From assembly GCF_050947335.1 (NCBI RefSeq), contig NW_027473718.1:101921-165920 (forward strand): DNA of 64,000 nucleotides, read 5' to 3'. The notes below the pieces were generated by a model. It searched no databases and was not told the DNA's origin. It saw nothing but the letters and a program-made list of their open reading frames with translations. This DNA is from Megachile rotundata (taxonomy: Eukaryota; Arthropoda; Insecta; Hymenoptera; Megachilidae). Each line of letters opens with the position of its first letter. The stretch's first letter is position 1. A program made the position numbers and the translations under genes. Below are positions 16,668 through 26,437 of this stretch, in pieces.

Positions 16668-19600
16668 TCAGGAGGGCGCCCGGGAAACCGGGTCCGGATT
16701 CCCCGGTCGCCTTCTCCTCCTCAACACACGGCTATCAGGCACCCCAGCGCGACGCTGCCTTTCACGCTCCGCCGCCTCCTTCAGGGACATAACCGTCTCA
16801 CTGAAGGAGACGACGGCCTTCCACTCGTTCTCACTATGTAACATTCTCTCAACAAGCACATTCACGCTCACGTTCACACCGACCTCGCACTCCAAATAGT
16901 GCCGAGGCCATGCCCACGCTGGGCATTCCTCGACGGTGTGTTCCACCGTATCCGGCCCTACACCGCAATGGTGGCAGCCCGGTGACCGCTCCCTGCCGAT
17001 CCGGCACAGGTACTGGGCAAAACACCCATGCCCAGTCAGCACCTGTGTGAGCCGGAACGAGAGTCGCCCGTGGCCGCGATCCATCCACTGTTCCAGGTGT
17101 GGAAGGATCGCCCCGACCGCGCGCTTCTCCGCGGCCCCGCTGGCATAGAGTTCCGCGCGCCAGCGGGAGACAGCAACGCGTCGGGCCTGGAGCCTGACCT
17201 CCTCGACGCTGGGCCCTGACAGGATACCCTCTACATCCCCGACCCGACGGAGGGCGCTTCGGTGCCGGTGCACGTCCGCCTCCACCTCCGCCTGGAACTT
17301 CCAGGGAATTACACCTGCCAGGACCATCGCCGACTCATACGAGATCGCGCGGTAGCCCATCGCCACCCTGATCGCCAGCCGCCGTTCCACTCTTCGCAGA
17401 ACACCCTGCGAGTGGCGGCTGACGGCCAGGTCGGCAGCCCAAACAGGGGCGCCGTACAGGGCCATACTCCGCACGACCCCCATATAGAGTCGGCGCACCT
17501 TCTCGCTCGGACCCCTCAGGTTGGGCAATAGGCGCGCCAACGCGCCCGCAACCCGCTCCAACCTGGGGGCCAACGCGTCGAAGTGGCCATCGAACTTCCA
17601 GTGGCTGTCCAGTCGGAGTCCGAGATAGCGCATCTCGGACCCGATCTGGACCTCGACCCCGTCTACCCGGATCAGAGATCCGGCCGGAGGCGGGTCCCCA
17701 CGTGTGTGGCAGAAGGCCATCACCTCGGTTTTGTGGGGAGCCACCTCCAACCCGAGCCCCCGGATCGCGGAAACAACCACCGAGGCTGCCAACTCCGCGA
17801 GGCGGCTGGTCCTCTCCCATGTACGCCCCGTTGCCAATATATGCGTGTCGTCGGCGAAACATGTGATAAACACTCCCGGTGGCAACGGGGCGCACAGAGC
17901 GGGGTCGTACCCCACGAGCCACAGGAACGGCCCGACTGCCGATCCCTGAGGTACGCCCCGCTCAACCCCCCAAGTCCTCAAAGCGCCCGACCGATCGGTG
18001 CAGTGAATGGACCTCTCGCGGAGATAGTCCCCGAGTATCCTTGTTAACAAAGGAGGCACATTTAGCCTCTCCAACCCCTCTAAAATCACTCGGTGGGGCA
18101 GGGTGTTGAAGGCGTTCACGATATCCAGTGATATCGCAATCGCCACCCCGCCCCTGGACGTGACCGACTGCGCGATGGTGCGGACCCTGTTTATCGCATC
18201 CACCGTACTTCGCCCCCTACGAAAACCGAACTGGCAGTCGGCCACGTCCGGACCATCTCCGGAGAGGTGCCCTACTAAGCGTGACGCAATTATGCGTTCG
18301 AATATCTTTCCTATGACATCTAGCAACACGATCGGCCGGTACGCAGAAGGATCCCCATCCTTCTTTCCCTCTTTCTTCAAGAGGACCAGCCGCCCCGATT
18401 TCCAAATCGATGGAAATCTCCCCTCTCGCAGGCAGGCGCTAAAGAGGCTCAACACCCTGTCCCCCAAAAATGGCAGCACCAAGGACCAGACCTGACCCGG
18501 TATGCCGTCAGGACCCGGAGCCGTATTCCGGGCACTTGCCCGCCTGACGGCATCGACGAGCTCCCCCTCGGAGACCCCCATATCGTCGGTCCACTGAAGG
18601 CGGGCCGACGACCCAGAGCGCGCCGGAGGATTGTCATCTCCCGGAAAAAGGCGCTCCACGACGCGCTCCAGTGTCTGGGGATCGAGGCTCTCGGTTATCG
18701 GGGGGGCCCACGGTCGTAACTTGCCCATAACTAATTTATATGGGCGCCCCCACCGATCCCGCTCCAGAGAGCCGAGGAACTCGTCCCAGGCCCGATCCTT
18801 GGACTCCCGAATTGCCGTGCGATAGGCAATTACCGCGCTCCTATATTCCCCCCATAGGAGCTGCTCCCGCGCAGGGTCGCGGTTGCGTCTACGTCGGGCA
18901 CGCTGATACTGGCGGCGCCTAGGGAGACACGCATCGCGGAGCGATGCGATCTCCGGCGTCCACCAGTATGCGGCCCGACGCGGATGAGGAGTGGCCCGGG
19001 GCATCGCCACGTCGCAGATGCCCTGCACAGTGTCCCGGAGCCACTCAGCTTCACCCTCGACGTCCGCGACCTCCCTGACCGGAGAAGCCGGCCAGCAAGC
19101 CACGCGGGCAGCAGCCTCCAAATAATCCGTGTCGAGCCTCTCCAGCGCCCACCTGCACGGCGGTGGGCGTCTACTCCGGCGGCACCGGGTGTCGGAGGAG
19201 AAATCTACTCTAATATAAAGGTGGTCGCTCAATGTCTCTACTTCCTCCGCCACCCGCCAGCTCGCGACGGTACGCGCGACCGCAGGGGAAGCCCACGTGA
19301 GATCCACAATGGACTCCCCCTGGGGCCGCACGCACGTGCTCACCTGGCCCCTGTTAACCAACAGGAGGCCGTGTGCCGCCGCCCAATCCAGGGTCGCCTC
19401 GCCTCTCGCGTCCGTTCTGGAGGACCCCCATTCGCGCGCATGCGCATTGAAATCCCCCATAATTAGAACGCGCTGGGAGGGGCATTGTGAAACAATTTGC
19501 CCCACCCTCTCCAAAACATCCTCGAACTCGGCGAGAGGCCAACGAGGCGGTGCGTAAACGCCCACCACCGCTGTTTCTCCCCACTTAACGGCCACCGCCC

Positions 19601-19841
19601 CCCGCCCCGCGGCTATTGCGGAACAGGGGGGTGACCCCGGTTTTGCCCTAACCACTATCGCGATAGTCGCGTCGGAGCCCCCCGCATCCGCGAACCAGTG
19701 AGGCTGGTCCGGGACACGGTAGGGCTCCGCTACCACCCCCAACGGACAATCCCACTCGGCGAGGGTGTGGAGCAGTAGGTCCTGCGCCCCCGCCGAGTGG
19801 TTCACATTAGCCTGAATTATGGGGCTCAATGGCCCCATCAC
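16668..19841 (-). CDS. Element D ORF2: APE-type endonuclease and reverse transcriptase
   Basis: 1057 residues, homologous over its whole length to B ORF2. Endonuclease motifs: QANVNHS, AEPYRV, GVYAPP, MGDFNAH, SIVDLTW and SDHLYI (SDHRYI in the others). RT motifs: TAPGPDG, QFGFRRGRST, SLDIVNAFNTLPH, RGVPQGSAVGPFLW, CFADDTHILATG, then HKTEVMAF and YLGLRLDS. The zinc motif at 956-973 is CX2CX8HX4C, one residue shorter in the spacer than in B. An arginine-rich C-terminus ends the protein. ATGA overlap with ORF1. No missing catalytic residue was seen. The expected role is target-primed reverse transcription at a nick in the CCTAA strand. Confidence 0.95.
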   Translation of the reverse strand: MMGPLSPIIQANVNHSAGAQDLLLHTLAEWDCPLGVVAEPYRVPDQPHWFADAGGSDATIAIVVRAKPGSPPCSAIAAGRGAVAVKWGETAVVGVYAPPRWPLAEFEDVLERVGQIVSQCPSQRVLIMGDFNAHAREWGSSRTDARGEATLDWAAAHGLLLVNRGQVSTCVRPQGESIVDLTWASPAVARTVASWRVAEEVETLSDHLYIRVDFSSDTRCRRSRRPPPCRWALERLDTDYLEAAARVACWPASPVREVADVEGEAEWLRDTVQGICDVAMPRATPHPRRAAYWWTPEIASLRDACLPRRRQYQRARRRRNRDPAREQLLWGEYRSAVIAYRTAIRESKDRAWDEFLGSLERDRWGRPYKLVMGKLRPWAPPITESLDPQTLERVVERLFPGDDNPPARSGSSARLQWTDDMGVSEGELVDAVRRASARNTAPGPDGIPGQVWSLVLPFLGDRVLSLFSACLREGRFPSIWKSGRLVLLKKEGKKDGDPSAYRPIVLLDVIGKIFERIIASRLVGHLSGDGPDVADCQFGFRRGRSTVDAINRVRTIAQSVTSRGGVAIAISLDIVNAFNTLPHRVILEGLERLNVPPLLTRILGDYLRERSIHCTDRSGALRTWGVERGVPQGSAVGPFLWLVGYDPALCAPLPPGVFITCFADDTHILATGRTWERTSRLAELAASVVVSAIRGLGLEVAPHKTEVMAFCHTRGDPPPAGSLIRVDGVEVQIGSEMRYLGLRLDSHWKFDGHFDALAPRLERVAGALARLLPNLRGPSEKVRRLYMGVVRSMALYGAPVWAADLAVSRHSQGVLRRVERRLAIRVAMGYRAISYESAMVLAGVIPWKFQAEVEADVHRHRSALRRVGDVEGILSGPSVEEVRLQARRVAVSRWRAELYASGAAEKRAVGAILPHLEQWMDRGHGRLSFRLTQVLTGHGCFAQYLCRIGRERSPGCHHCGVGPDTVEHTVEECPAWAWPRHYLECEVGVNVSVNVLVERMLHSENEWKAVVSFSETVMSLKEAAERERQRRAGVPDSRVLRRRRRPGNPDPVSRAPS

Positions 19842-22462
19842 GCGGTCCCTTCCCCAGCCACCTCCATGGCTTCCTCTCTCTCTTTCTCCGCATGAGCCGC
19901 CTCCTCTACTATCGCCGCGCTTCCGTTCGCTTCAGTCCCCTTCGTCGCGTTCTTGTCGCCCCCCTTCTTCTTTTTGGGGGCGGGCGCACAGTCCGCCGTC
20001 CCCAGCCTGTGGGCCGCTGGCCGGCCCAGATCACTGCATAGTGGGCAGTTGAGTTTCTCCTTGCAGTCTGCGGCCTTATGTTCCGTGCTGCCGCAGGCAA
20101 AACATCGCCCCTTGCGCACCGTGTCACTGTCGCACATTGCTGCTGTGTGCCCTTTTTGTAGGCACCTGAAGCAGTGCTTCGGCCTTGCTGCTAACACTTC
20201 CACCCTGGCGGACGACCATCCCACACTAATCCTCTTCGCCGCTTCGGCCTTCCGCGCGACTGTCACTGGGCACTTCACCCAGACAGTGCCCATGGTTGTA
20301 GCTGACCTTCGAATGTTGCCAACTTTGATGTCTGCAACTCTTGTCTCCCCCAAGGCGGCCAGTGCTTGCGCCACATCTTCCTGCTCGATAGAGTCGTCCA
20401 GACCGATAAGACGAATTTCCGCCGTTTGTATGGGATTGGCGACCTTCACCTCCTTCTCGTCGAAGGCACTCTTCAGCTTTTCAGCCAATCTCTCCGCCTT
20501 TCCCTTCGACTGCTCCCCTGGGATTCCAAGGATCAGTCCGCCGGTGGCTGCTTTGCGAATCCGGAACTCTGTGATCTCCATCTTCTTCAGCTCCTCCTTG
20601 CTGACGGTCTCCATAGCTTTTTTAATTACTTGGGAGTATGTCTTCTCCGCTCCTGGTACCACCGTCAGTGTGACGGCGGCCGTCCTCTGCGGTCGAGGCA
20701 CTTTCGGCTTCGTGGCCGCTGCCGGCTTAGCTGGTGCGGCTCCGGCGTTCTTCTTTGCCGTCTTACCGGCGGGCTTTTGCGTTGGCCCATTAGCTGGCTT
20801 CCCCGTTTCGGTGGCTTGCGCCTTCCTCGCGTCCCGCCGCGCTTTTCTCCCCACCACCGTCGCCCACGTCTCCGCTGCTGGGGCTGGTGGGGGAAGCGGG
20901 TTGGCCGGGCCCGCCTCTTGACTAGGGCGCGTCGCGGACTTACGCGCCACCGAAGACCTCCTCGATGGTGGTTTGGCCTGTTTGGCTTGGCCTTCCCTGC
21001 CCGCCGCGGCCTGGGCCTTACCGGCCTTTCCTCCTCTGACTTCAGCGGTCAGCTCCTCTACCCTCTGGATGAGGGTGGCTACCACCGTCTCCAGGCCCGC
21101 TTCTTGCCTCTTCTCTGTGGCTTTGTCGGTCACCACTGGCCTTTTTTCGCCCTTCGTCGGTTCCGCCACTATCTTCTGCTCCTGTGGCTTCCGCTGTTCC
21201 TCCGTCGGCTGTTCCCCCATCTCGATTTCAATCGGTGGTGGCGGCGGCGTTGGCGGGCGTACCTCCGGCGTCACCGCATCAGCAACGGTCGGAATAGGCG
21301 CTTCTTCACCTACAGCACTTATTTGCCGTCTCTTCGGATCTTCCCTCTCCGAGGAAGACGACGACAGCCGCCTTCTGGTCCCCGCTCTTCTCTTAAGCAC
21401 TGATGCAGCGGGGCTAGTGATCGCACTGGGTACGAACCCCCTCCGCATCTCCTCGATCAGTTTCTTTAACGCAGCCAGCTCCGCGGCCATCTGTCTGCGT
21501 TGCTCCTCTGCTTCACGCAACTGTTTTTTAAGTGCTTCCATCTCAACGTCTCTGTCCCCGCACTGTTCTTCACCGCTCGACGTAGGCCGCTTCGCGAGTT
21601 CAGTCGCGTACGCCTCGATGACATTTGTCGCGATCCGCAGACTCCGGACGGATGTCCCCTTCAGGTTCTGCGAATGCGCGGCCACTCTCCTAATCTCATC
21701 TGCGCGCTTAAGCATCTCGGCATACAAGTCCACCGACGGCAGCCGACGAGCCTCCCGCGACAGCTCCACCACCTCAGCTATGGGCTTACTCCCCTTGCTG
21801 GGCCCCGGTGGTGGGACGGACGCGTCAAACGCCCTGAGCTCCGTGTCGAGCTCCAGCGACCTCCTCTTGGCCTCGTTGAGGCGCTCTTGTGCTTCTGCGA
21901 GACGCACATACTCCCCTGTGGTCGGTGGCCTACCCCTCGGCCTTACGGGCAGGGTGGTAGCTGGGGTCCCCAAATCCACCGAGATTACTGATGAATCTGA
22001 CCCTGAGTCCTCGTCGTCTTCATCTCTCCTACGTCTCGGTGCGGCTCGTGTACTTGATTTTGGGACGACCGTAACCTCGACGTCGTCTCCTATTCGCATC
22101 GCCGACCTGTCTCTAGCACCCCTCTCGGTCCGTGTGCCAGCGTCCCTTCCGCGCCTGGTGGTTCTCCATTCGGAACCACTGGACTCGCCGCCGGAGTTGC
22201 ACGGGGTCTTCTCCGCGGCGGTGGGCTTTGGTGTTCCGCCCGAATCTCCAGCCTCCATGCGAGGTAAGGACACACTCCTCACAATTTTAACCGGCGTCTT
22301 TAGCACGTCGGTGCACCTCACTACCGGCATATTGGTGGTGACAGCCGTAAACCTCCCCTTGTCCTCCGCCTCTCTCCGCTTCTCCTCGCTCCGCTCGTTT
22401 TTGTGGCCGTTTTTTGAGCTGTCGGCCACAGCTTGAGTTTTTATTTTTTGAAGACAATCCAT
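19838..22462 (-). CDS. Element D ORF1: Gag-like zinc-knuckle protein
   Basis: 874 residues from the ATGGATTGT at 22462; a further 57 open codons upstream (to 22633) translate UTR hairpins and are not counted. N-terminal S/T-rich part with PVVRCTDVL, resembling the PVVRC blocks of B, C and E. Then RPRGRPPTTGEY (AT-hook-like), heptad-like helices (EALKKQLREAEEQRRQM), proline-rich and charged linker, ETWATVVGRKARRDARK, the AAVTLTV domain, and three CCHC-type knuckles at about 764-825. Acidic alanine-rich tail. Clearly orthologous in layout to B ORF1, with many substitutions. Confidence 0.92.
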   Translation of the reverse strand: MDCLQKIKTQAVADSSKNGHKNERSEEKRREAEDKGRFTAVTTNMPVVRCTDVLKTPVKIVRSVSLPRMEAGDSGGTPKPTAAEKTPCNSGGESSGSEWRTTRRGRDAGTRTERGARDRSAMRIGDDVEVTVVPKSSTRAAPRRRRDEDDEDSGSDSSVISVDLGTPATTLPVRPRGRPPTTGEYVRLAEAQERLNEAKRRSLELDTELRAFDASVPPPGPSKGSKPIAEVVELSREARRLPSVDLYAEMLKRADEIRRVAAHSQNLKGTSVRSLRIATNVIEAYATELAKRPTSSGEEQCGDRDVEMEALKKQLREAEEQRRQMAAELAALKKLIEEMRRGFVPSAITSPAASVLKRRAGTRRRLSSSSSEREDPKRRQISAVGEEAPIPTVADAVTPEVRPPTPPPPPIEIEMGEQPTEEQRKPQEQKIVAEPTKGEKRPVVTDKATEKRQEAGLETVVATLIQRVEELTAEVRGGKAGKAQAAAGREGQAKQAKPPSRRSSVARKSATRPSQEAGPANPLPPPAPAAETWATVVGRKARRDARKAQATETGKPANGPTQKPAGKTAKKNAGAAPAKPAAATKPKVPRPQRTAAVTLTVVPGAEKTYSQVIKKAMETVSKEELKKMEITEFRIRKAATGGLILGIPGEQSKGKAERLAEKLKSAFDEKEVKVANPIQTAEIRLIGLDDSIEQEDVAQALAALGETRVADIKVGNIRRSATTMGTVWVKCPVTVARKAEAAKRISVGWSSARVEVLAARPKHCFRCLQKGHTAAMCDSDTVRKGRCFACGSTEHKAADCKEKLNCPLCSDLGRPAAHRLGTADCAPAPKKKKGGDKNATKGTEANGSAAIVEEAAHAEKEREEAMEVAGEGTA

Positions 22463-22976
22463 ATTTCGTCCCACGAGTGGGGTCGGAAGGGAGGTCACCC
22501 CGGGCAGAGCCGCCTTACCCGGGGAAGCCTGGATACTCGGGGGGTTCGGCAGGTACCCCCGAGGGAACCGTTCAAGACTGCCCTGTTTAACGTCCGGGCA
22601 GCCACGCAATTCTCGGCACGGTTGCCTGTACACCTTAATTTCGGACGAACTCGCTCGCCCCCGCCGCCCCCGTTTTCACCCCTCAGCTTGAGCCTTGCCG
22701 GCTTGGGAGGCCCTACCAGGGTCCGAAGACCCCGCCGGCATCGCCTCGCGCTTCATCGGGCCTACTTGAAGACGACGGGAGCACCCCCTTTTATGTGGAC
22801 TCATACCACAAGGCAGGGGATACCGTGGCCGTATTCCGCCCCGCGAACCACACAGCGGATTTTTTATAGAGGTTTACTCCTCGCGAGCCAGCCGGTTAAG
22901 GCAAGCTCCCCGTTCCTGCAAAACATGACTACAGGCTTACGGTGTGAGCATAGGCCCCCCACTGGGGACCCGCCGT
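22463..22976 (-). promoter_or_regulatory. Element D 5' UTR downstream of the ribozyme
   Basis: Three-helix motif at 22698-22738 and UAUGAGU-loop hairpin at 22794-22810 (stem UGUGG/CCACA). Otherwise very similar to the B 5' UTR. Upstream in-frame codons of ORF1 run through it but are not thought to be translated. Confidence 0.67.
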
Positions 22977-23121
22977 TCTCCCGTTAGCATAGAGGCCCTC
23001 GGCCTTGGGTGGCCAATCACCGAAATGATCGACCACCGAAGGCGCAGTTCCTCCATCCCAGCGAACACCACGTGGAGGTGGGAGATCCGACTTGTGCCAC
23101 CCCGGCACCAGTTCGTCCGCC
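22977..23121 (-). ncRNA. HDV-like self-cleaving ribozyme, element D (reference copy)
   Basis: Numbering RNA from 23121 as nt 1: P1 1-7 (GGCGGAC) pairs with 56-62 (GUUCGCU), starting with the G1-U wobble typical of HDV. J1/2 8-36 holds a small hairpin GUGCC/GGCAC. P2 37-42 (UCUCCC) pairs with 140-145 (GGGAGA). P3 43-45/53-55 (ACC/GGU) closes loop L3 UCCACGU, whose CC can form P1.1 with the GG at 63-65. P4 66-72/127-133 (AUAGAGG/CCUCUAU) carries a UUCG-capped arm. J4/2 is GCUAAC, with C135 in the catalytic position. The order of strands is exactly that of the HDV double pseudoknot. Known: R2 and several other non-LTR elements use such ribozymes to process their 5' ends. Confidence 0.85.
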
Positions 23122-23125
23122 AACC
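23122..23125 (-). repeat. Minimal telomeric remnant (GGTT) between D and E
   Basis: AACC only, exactly as between B and C. In both cases the element on the right is gag-only. Confidence 0.8.
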
Positions 23126-23528
23126 TTTTTTTTTTTTTTTTTTTTTTTAACGAGGGGAAATCTTCATAGACGCCCCCACTCCTCGGGGGAGGAGCGGGGG
23201 TAGTGTCAGATTCCTACTGACTAAAACCCCTCGGTGGTTCCCACCCCGTCGGTGTGGACGACCGAGGCGATCATCATCTACTTGCAACCTCGGCCGTCCC
23301 CGCTGGCGCTAAGGCGCCGCGCCTCGAAATCATTCAGGAATGATTCCCACCCCTGTGCATAATGCACCGAGTCGGCCACGTAACCACGCCGCAGCCGACT
23401 CGCCCCCGGCCGCTTTCAGCGGGACTCCGAGCCCCCGCTCGAAGCCCCTGCGGCCCTGACAGACACCTGCCGTGGATGCTGGTTAGGTGTCTGCCTGACA
23501 GCTCCCCGAACGGTGCAGCCCCGTGGGA
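23126..23528 (-). promoter_or_regulatory. Element E 3' UTR, structured RNA and poly(A)
   Basis: Three-way junction at 23151-23233 and second domain at 23408-23455 (with CGCUGAAA/CACUGAAA-type replacement of CAUUGCAC, as in C). No ORF2 remnant before the ORF1 stop. Confidence 0.75.
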
Positions 23529-25931
23529 CTACACCCTTCTGTCCTGTTGAGGACGACCGCGACTGGGCGTCTCCTTCTCTTTTGCCGGCTTAACGGGTCT
23601 CCTGGGCTTAGGAGCACACCCGCGGGCTCCTAAGCGATGGTCGGCCGGGCGGCCCAGATCGCGACATAGCGGGCATGTGGTCTTCTCCGCATTACACTCT
23701 TTAGCGGTGTGCCCCTCTTCGCCGCACTTATAACAGTTGTGTGATCTGTCCTGCTCTTGGTCACACATCACGGCTGCATGCCCCTTGTGCAGGCACTTGA
23801 AACAGTGCATTGCTCTGCGAGGCAGCACGACGATCCTGGCCGACGTCCACCCCACGCGGACCTTGCCTACATCCTCTATCGCCCTCCCTGCATCTAGGGG
23901 GCACCTGAACCAGAGGGTCCCCAGACTCCTGGGTGTCCTCCGTATTTGCCCAACCTGAATGTCATCAGGTGAGCAGTTGCCTATCTCGGCCAAGGCGGCC
24001 TTGACTTCCTCCTCTGTTGCGGCGTCGTCCAGCCCGAGAACCCTCATCTCCACAGTCCTTGTGGGCTGCCGGAACCGCACCTCCGAGCCCTCGAACGCCG
24101 GCTGAAGGCGCCGGAGCAGCTCGGCTACTTTCTTCTGCCCATCGGGGCCAGGAACTCCCAGGATCATACCTCCTGTCACGGATTTCTTCACTTTGAACTC
24201 CGTGATTCCCAACTCCTGGATTTGGTCGGAGGGGACTGTGGCCACCGCCTTCCTCATGGCCTCGCTATACGTGGTGCTCCCACCCTTAGGGATGGTAAGG
24301 GTGAGAGCTGCCATCTGCGGGACCCTCGGCACCTGCACCTTCTTCGGTGGGGTCTTCCTCTTCGGCGCCTTGGGCTTTTGCGCCTGTTTTGTCGCCGATG
24401 CGGTCGGTGCGGCTTGACCAGCCGCCGCCGTCGCATTCCTCTTCTCTGCCCTCTTGGCTCTTCGGCCGACTACAGTCGCCCATGTCTCCTGGGGGGCAGT
24501 AGTCCTCTTCGGCTGCTCTTGCGGCCTAGTTGGTGGTGGCGCTGGAGCGGCGTCCCTCCTACGTGCGCTTCTTTCCCGCGGGGGTACCTCTTGAGGTCGG
24601 GCGGCCTCCTGGGCTTTCCTGCCCCGAACCTCTTCGGTGAGGTCCCTGACCGTCGCCGCCAAGCTTGTGACCAGGGTGGTGAGGTGTTCCACCTCCCTGC
24701 TTTTAGGCGGCTCTTCTTCCCTCTGTTCCACCGTCTGTGGAACTAGAACCTCTTCTACGACGGCCTCTGGTGGTGTTATCGCCTCTGTCTCCGTCGCTCT
24801 CCTCTTCAACGCTTCCTCTTCGATGGGAGAGGAGCATTGACTAGCTCTTCTTTTACGTGGAGGGGTCTGTTCCGGCTCCATCTCCATCGGACGTAACGGG
24901 GAGGGCGGGCAAGGCGTCACCGGGACTACCCGCTCCGCAATTTCCCTCCTGAGACTTTCCATCTCGCGCCTCATGTCTTGTGTCTCCTTGCGGAGACTGT
25001 CTACATCCTTCTGCAAACGCTCCTTTTCCATTTCCGCCATTGCCAGCGCCTGCCGCAGCTCGCTAATCTGGAGCGCGTCGCTCCCCTCGGATTCCGGCCT
25101 CTTACCGAGTTCGACGGCGTACGCCTGGATTGTATTGGCGCATACCCTCAAGTCCCTCACGGCTGTTCCCTTTAGGTTTCGGGATGCCGCCGCCACTCGC
25201 CGAACGTTATCCGCGTTCTTGAGCATCTGCGCTACCAAGTCCGGGCAAGGTAGCCTCTTCGCCTCCCTCATTAGTTCAAAGAGCTCCGGCAATGGCTTGG
25301 AGGACCTGCACGGCGGTGGGACCTCCGTGCTAGGGTCCAGAGCATGCCGCTCCCTCAAGAGTTCCAATTCCTCGCGGAGGGCTCGATTATGGCGCTCTTT
25401 CGCCTCCGCCAAGCCGACGTACTCGCCGGTACTTGGCGGGCGCCCTCTCCTTTCCACGCGTGGCGATCCGCTTCTCACCGACCAGTCCACGTCGATGGAT
25501 ATATCGGAAATATCACTGTCGCTGTCTTCCTCAGCAACACGGCTGCTCCGCGACGATGGGCGTCGTTTTGGGGCAGGGGGGGCCACAAACGTACCAGCCT
25601 GCTGCTGACGGCGCTTCTCCGTCCACATCTGCCTTGCAAACATCTCGTTTGCTGTATCCGGTCTCTCCGAGTCGGTGCTGCACGGCGTCTGTTCGGCGCT
25701 GCTTCCACACCCGTCCCCTTTGGGGATCTTATCGATTACGTCGCGAGTGCGACTCAATCGCCCGACTGTTGGTGCCGGTGTACTGCAACGCACCACCGGT
25801 ATCGAGACGATGGAACTCAATTGTCCCGCCTCCTTCTTCTTCTGTCCTTCGCCCAACGCCGTCTCCCTTGGTTGGCCGGTTTTTGAGTTGCCGGCCACAA
25901 CGCTTGGTTTGTTTGAATTAAGATCTGCCAT
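23529..25931 (-). CDS. Element E ORF1: Gag-like protein of a gag-only element
   Basis: 800 residues. The start ATGGCAGAT aligns with the C start. Same order of parts as C: PVVRCSTPAP and GDGCGSSAEQTPCS blocks, ERRGRPPSTGEY AT-hook-like motif, heptad-rich middle (SLRKETQDMRREMESLRREI), ETWATVVGRRAKR, MAALTLTI domain with the stretch LGITEFKVKKS, three CCHC-type knuckles at about 711-772, and a short basic tail ending DRRV as in C. Differences from C are spread over the whole protein with several length changes, but no frame break. This pattern suggests a long-lived gag-only lineage under protein-level selection. Confidence 0.92.
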   Translation of the reverse strand: MADLNSNKPSVVAGNSKTGQPRETALGEGQKKKEAGQLSSIVSIPVVRCSTPAPTVGRLSRTRDVIDKIPKGDGCGSSAEQTPCSTDSERPDTANEMFARQMWTEKRRQQQAGTFVAPPAPKRRPSSRSSRVAEEDSDSDISDISIDVDWSVRSGSPRVERRGRPPSTGEYVGLAEAKERHNRALREELELLRERHALDPSTEVPPPCRSSKPLPELFELMREAKRLPCPDLVAQMLKNADNVRRVAAASRNLKGTAVRDLRVCANTIQAYAVELGKRPESEGSDALQISELRQALAMAEMEKERLQKDVDSLRKETQDMRREMESLRREIAERVVPVTPCPPSPLRPMEMEPEQTPPRKRRASQCSSPIEEEALKRRATETEAITPPEAVVEEVLVPQTVEQREEEPPKSREVEHLTTLVTSLAATVRDLTEEVRGRKAQEAARPQEVPPRERSARRRDAAPAPPPTRPQEQPKRTTAPQETWATVVGRRAKRAEKRNATAAAGQAAPTASATKQAQKPKAPKRKTPPKKVQVPRVPQMAALTLTIPKGGSTTYSEAMRKAVATVPSDQIQELGITEFKVKKSVTGGMILGVPGPDGQKKVAELLRRLQPAFEGSEVRFRQPTRTVEMRVLGLDDAATEEEVKAALAEIGNCSPDDIQVGQIRRTPRSLGTLWFRCPLDAGRAIEDVGKVRVGWTSARIVVLPRRAMHCFKCLHKGHAAVMCDQEQDRSHNCYKCGEEGHTAKECNAEKTTCPLCRDLGRPADHRLGARGCAPKPRRPVKPAKEKETPSRGRPQQDRRV

Positions 25932-26437
25932 ACTGGTCCCACGAGTATGGTCGGAAATGAAGTCACCCCGGGCAGAGCCGCCATACCCGGGGAAGCCTAG
26001 CTACTCGGGGGGATCGGCAGGTGCCCCCGAGGGAACCGTTAGAGACTGCCCAGTTTAACGTCCCGGCAGCCATGCAACTCTCGGCACGGTTGCCTGCACA
26101 CCTTAGTTTGGGACGACCCCCCGAACCCCAATCGCCCCCTTTTCGATCCTCCGTGCGAGCCTGTCCGGCATGGTAGTACCTGCCAGGGTCCGAAGACCCC
26201 GCCGACATAGCCTCGACACATCATCTGACCTACTTCAGGAGCGACCCCCTTTTATGAGGACTCATACCTCAGGCAGGGGATACCGTGGCCGTATTCCGCC
26301 CCGCGACCACACAGCGGATTTTTTATAGAGGTTTACTCCTCGCGGGGCCAGCCGGTTAAGGCAAGCCCCCCCGTTCCTGCGAAACATGACCACAGGCTTA
26401 CGGTGTGAGCATAGGCCCCCCACTGGGGACCCGCCGT
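25932..26437 (-). promoter_or_regulatory. Element E 5' UTR downstream of the ribozyme
   Basis: Three-helix motif at 26165-26205 with a G-U pair in the outer stem. UAUGAGU-loop hairpin at 26255-26271 (stem UGAGG/CCUCA). Near-identical to C over most of its length. Confidence 0.66.

Larger units (their letters stand above)
16074..23121 (-). mobile_element. Element D: full-length TRAS-like telomeric retrotransposon
   Basis: 7.05 kb with ribozyme, 5' UTR, ORF1 (19838-22462), ORF2 (16668-19841), 3' UTR and 28-nt poly(A) (poly(T) 16074-16101). Both ORFs are intact. It is the closest relative of B in this window, and its 3' terminal structure is nearly identical to that of gag-only C and E (hairpin GUCAG-UAGGAAU-CUGAC in all three). 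That makes D the best candidate helper for them. Confidence 0.93.

Noticed and set aside
20973..22436. Plus-strand open frame of 487 codons
   Set aside because: Antisense to element D ORF1; S/T-rich translation of complementary codons, no homology seen.
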